DNA from: an uncultured Rhodocyclaceae bacterium
GTDB taxonomy: Bacteria > Pseudomonadota > Gammaproteobacteria > Burkholderiales > Rhodocyclaceae
NCBI GenBank assembly: GCA_900549295.1
Contig: URNG01000153.1
Coordinates: 1 to 5,411 of the forward strand
DNA length: 5,411 nucleotides
Reading direction: 5' to 3'
A program made the translations under genes and the position numbers. The notes under the pieces are model-generated. The model ran no database searches. It saw only the letters and a list, made by a program, of their open reading frames with translations, and was not told the DNA's origin. This document shows, piece by piece, positions 4,778 to 5,411 of the stretch. Each line of letters opens with the position of its first letter. Positions within the stretch are counted from its first letter, which is position 1.

Positions 4778-5411
4778 ATGACTCTGCGTAAGATCGCAGG
4801 GCTAGGAGCCCTTTTGTCCCTCGTAACCCCTGGCCTGGCCATGGCTGACGAGGCCGTCCTCAACTCCGGCGACACCGCGTGGATGCTGACCGCCACCGCG
4901 CTGGTGCTGTTCATGACCATCCCCGGCCTGGCGCTGTTCTACGGCGGCATGGTGCGTTCCAAGAACATTCTCTCGGTGATGATGCAGTGTTTCGCCATCA
5001 CCGGCCTGATGAGCATCCTCTGGTTCGTCTACGGCTACAGCCTGGCCTTCGACACCACCGGCATGGAGCAGGGCGTCACCAACCTGAACTCCTTCGTCGG
5101 CACCCTGAACAACGCCTTCCTGAGCAACCTGACCAAGGACAGCCTGGTCGGTGCCTTCCCGGAAAGCGTGTTCATCACCTTCCAGATGACCTTCGCGATC
5201 ATCACCCCGGCGCTGATCGTGGGTGCCTTCGCTGAGCGCATGAAGTTCTCCGCGATGCTGATCTTCATGACCGTCTGGTTCACCATCGTCTACGCCCCCA
5301 TGTGCCACATGGTCTGGTCCGGCGACGGCGCGTTCCTGTGGGATGAAGGCGTGATCGACTTCGCCGGTGGCACCGTGGTGCACATCAACGCCGGTATCGC
5401 CGGCCTGGTGG
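4778..5411 (+). CDS. amtB: Ammonium channel/transporter AmtB, N-terminal 211 codons (cut by window edge)
   Basis: AmtB is a trimeric inner-membrane channel that takes up ammonium and is gated by GlnK. The open frame starts at an ATG 7 bases after AGGAGA and runs to the window end without a stop, so about half of a usual protein of 400 or more residues is visible. Residues 1-23 (MTLRKIAGLGALLSLVTPGLAMA) look like a cleavable signal peptide ending in AMA. Membrane segments follow at about 34-56, 66-90, 128-152, 157-178 and from 194. Pore residues known from E. coli AmtB have counterparts: Phe103/Phe107 as F135/F139, Trp148 as W180, Asp160 as D194 and His168 of the twin-His pair as H202 in DFAGGTVVHINAGIAGL. 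It follows glnK by 37 bases and is presumably in the same transcript. No damage is seen in the visible part. Confidence 0.95.
   Translation, partial: MTLRKIAGLGALLSLVTPGLAMADEAVLNSGDTAWMLTATALVLFMTIPGLALFYGGMVRSKNILSVMMQCFAITGLMSILWFVYGYSLAFDTTGMEQGVTNLNSFVGTLNNAFLSNLTKDSLVGAFPESVFITFQMTFAIITPALIVGAFAERMKFSAMLIFMTVWFTIVYAPMCHMVWSGDGAFLWDEGVIDFAGGTVVHINAGIAGLV

Noticed and set aside
4802..5383. 193-codon minus-strand frame opposite amtB
   Set aside because: Antisense to a clear AmtB coding sequence; the product is His/Gly/Glu-rich, typical of a shadow frame.
1..5411. A new defence, mobile or biosynthetic system
   Set aside because: All coding space is taken by recognisable housekeeping or nitrogen genes. 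No transposase, integrase, direct-repeat array or unknown gene cluster is present; the only real anomaly is the comM/tsf junction.

Overview
The window is GC-rich, tightly packed bacterial chromosome, most likely from a betaproteobacterium. The PyrH sequence, the gene order and the pairing of ubiK/comM with glnK/amtB all fit that group; this is a judgement from memory of the families, not from a search. Everything left of about 4000 reads on the minus strand. The glnK-amtB pair reads rightwards from a roughly 400-base intergenic region.

Right to left on the minus strand, 3120-1 holds the classic housekeeping cluster pyrH, frr, uppS, cdsA, dxr (dxr cut by the window edge). Its products supply UDP for nucleotide and envelope precursor synthesis (PyrH), recycle ribosomes (Frr), make undecaprenyl diphosphate (UppS), make CDP-diacylglycerol (CdsA) and commit carbon to the MEP isoprenoid pathway that feeds UppS (Dxr). 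Spacing is very tight: cdsA overlaps uppS by 8 bases and dxr overlaps cdsA by 4.

In related bacteria rpsB-tsf precede pyrH. Here tsf is absent except for what looks like its last few codons (Ala5-Asn-Lys-stop, 3162-3185). Fused directly to that stub is the N-terminal third of comM (yifB), lacking its whole AAA+ ATPase part. Upstream of comM come ubiK and, divergently, glnK-amtB, which is itself a commonly seen neighbourhood. Two normally separate conserved neighbourhoods are therefore joined at about 3171-3187, inside a GCC/CCG-rich stretch that reads plausibly in both genes. This is either a real microhomology-type rearrangement or an assembly chimera, and it is the most notable thing in the window.

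Region 3993-4401 is non-coding and regulatory. It contains a good sigma-54 type -24/-12 promoter (4187-4203) for glnK-amtB. Two NtrC-like sites lie upstream, centred about 112 and 145 bases before the inferred start, the geometry known for NtrC enhancers. A leader of roughly 188 bases with small hairpins precedes glnK. GlnK (PII protein, Tyr51 present) and AmtB (ammonium channel, 5' part only) form a nitrogen-scarcity-induced ammonium uptake and control unit. I found no CRISPR array, RNA gene, insertion sequence or unfamiliar multi-gene system.
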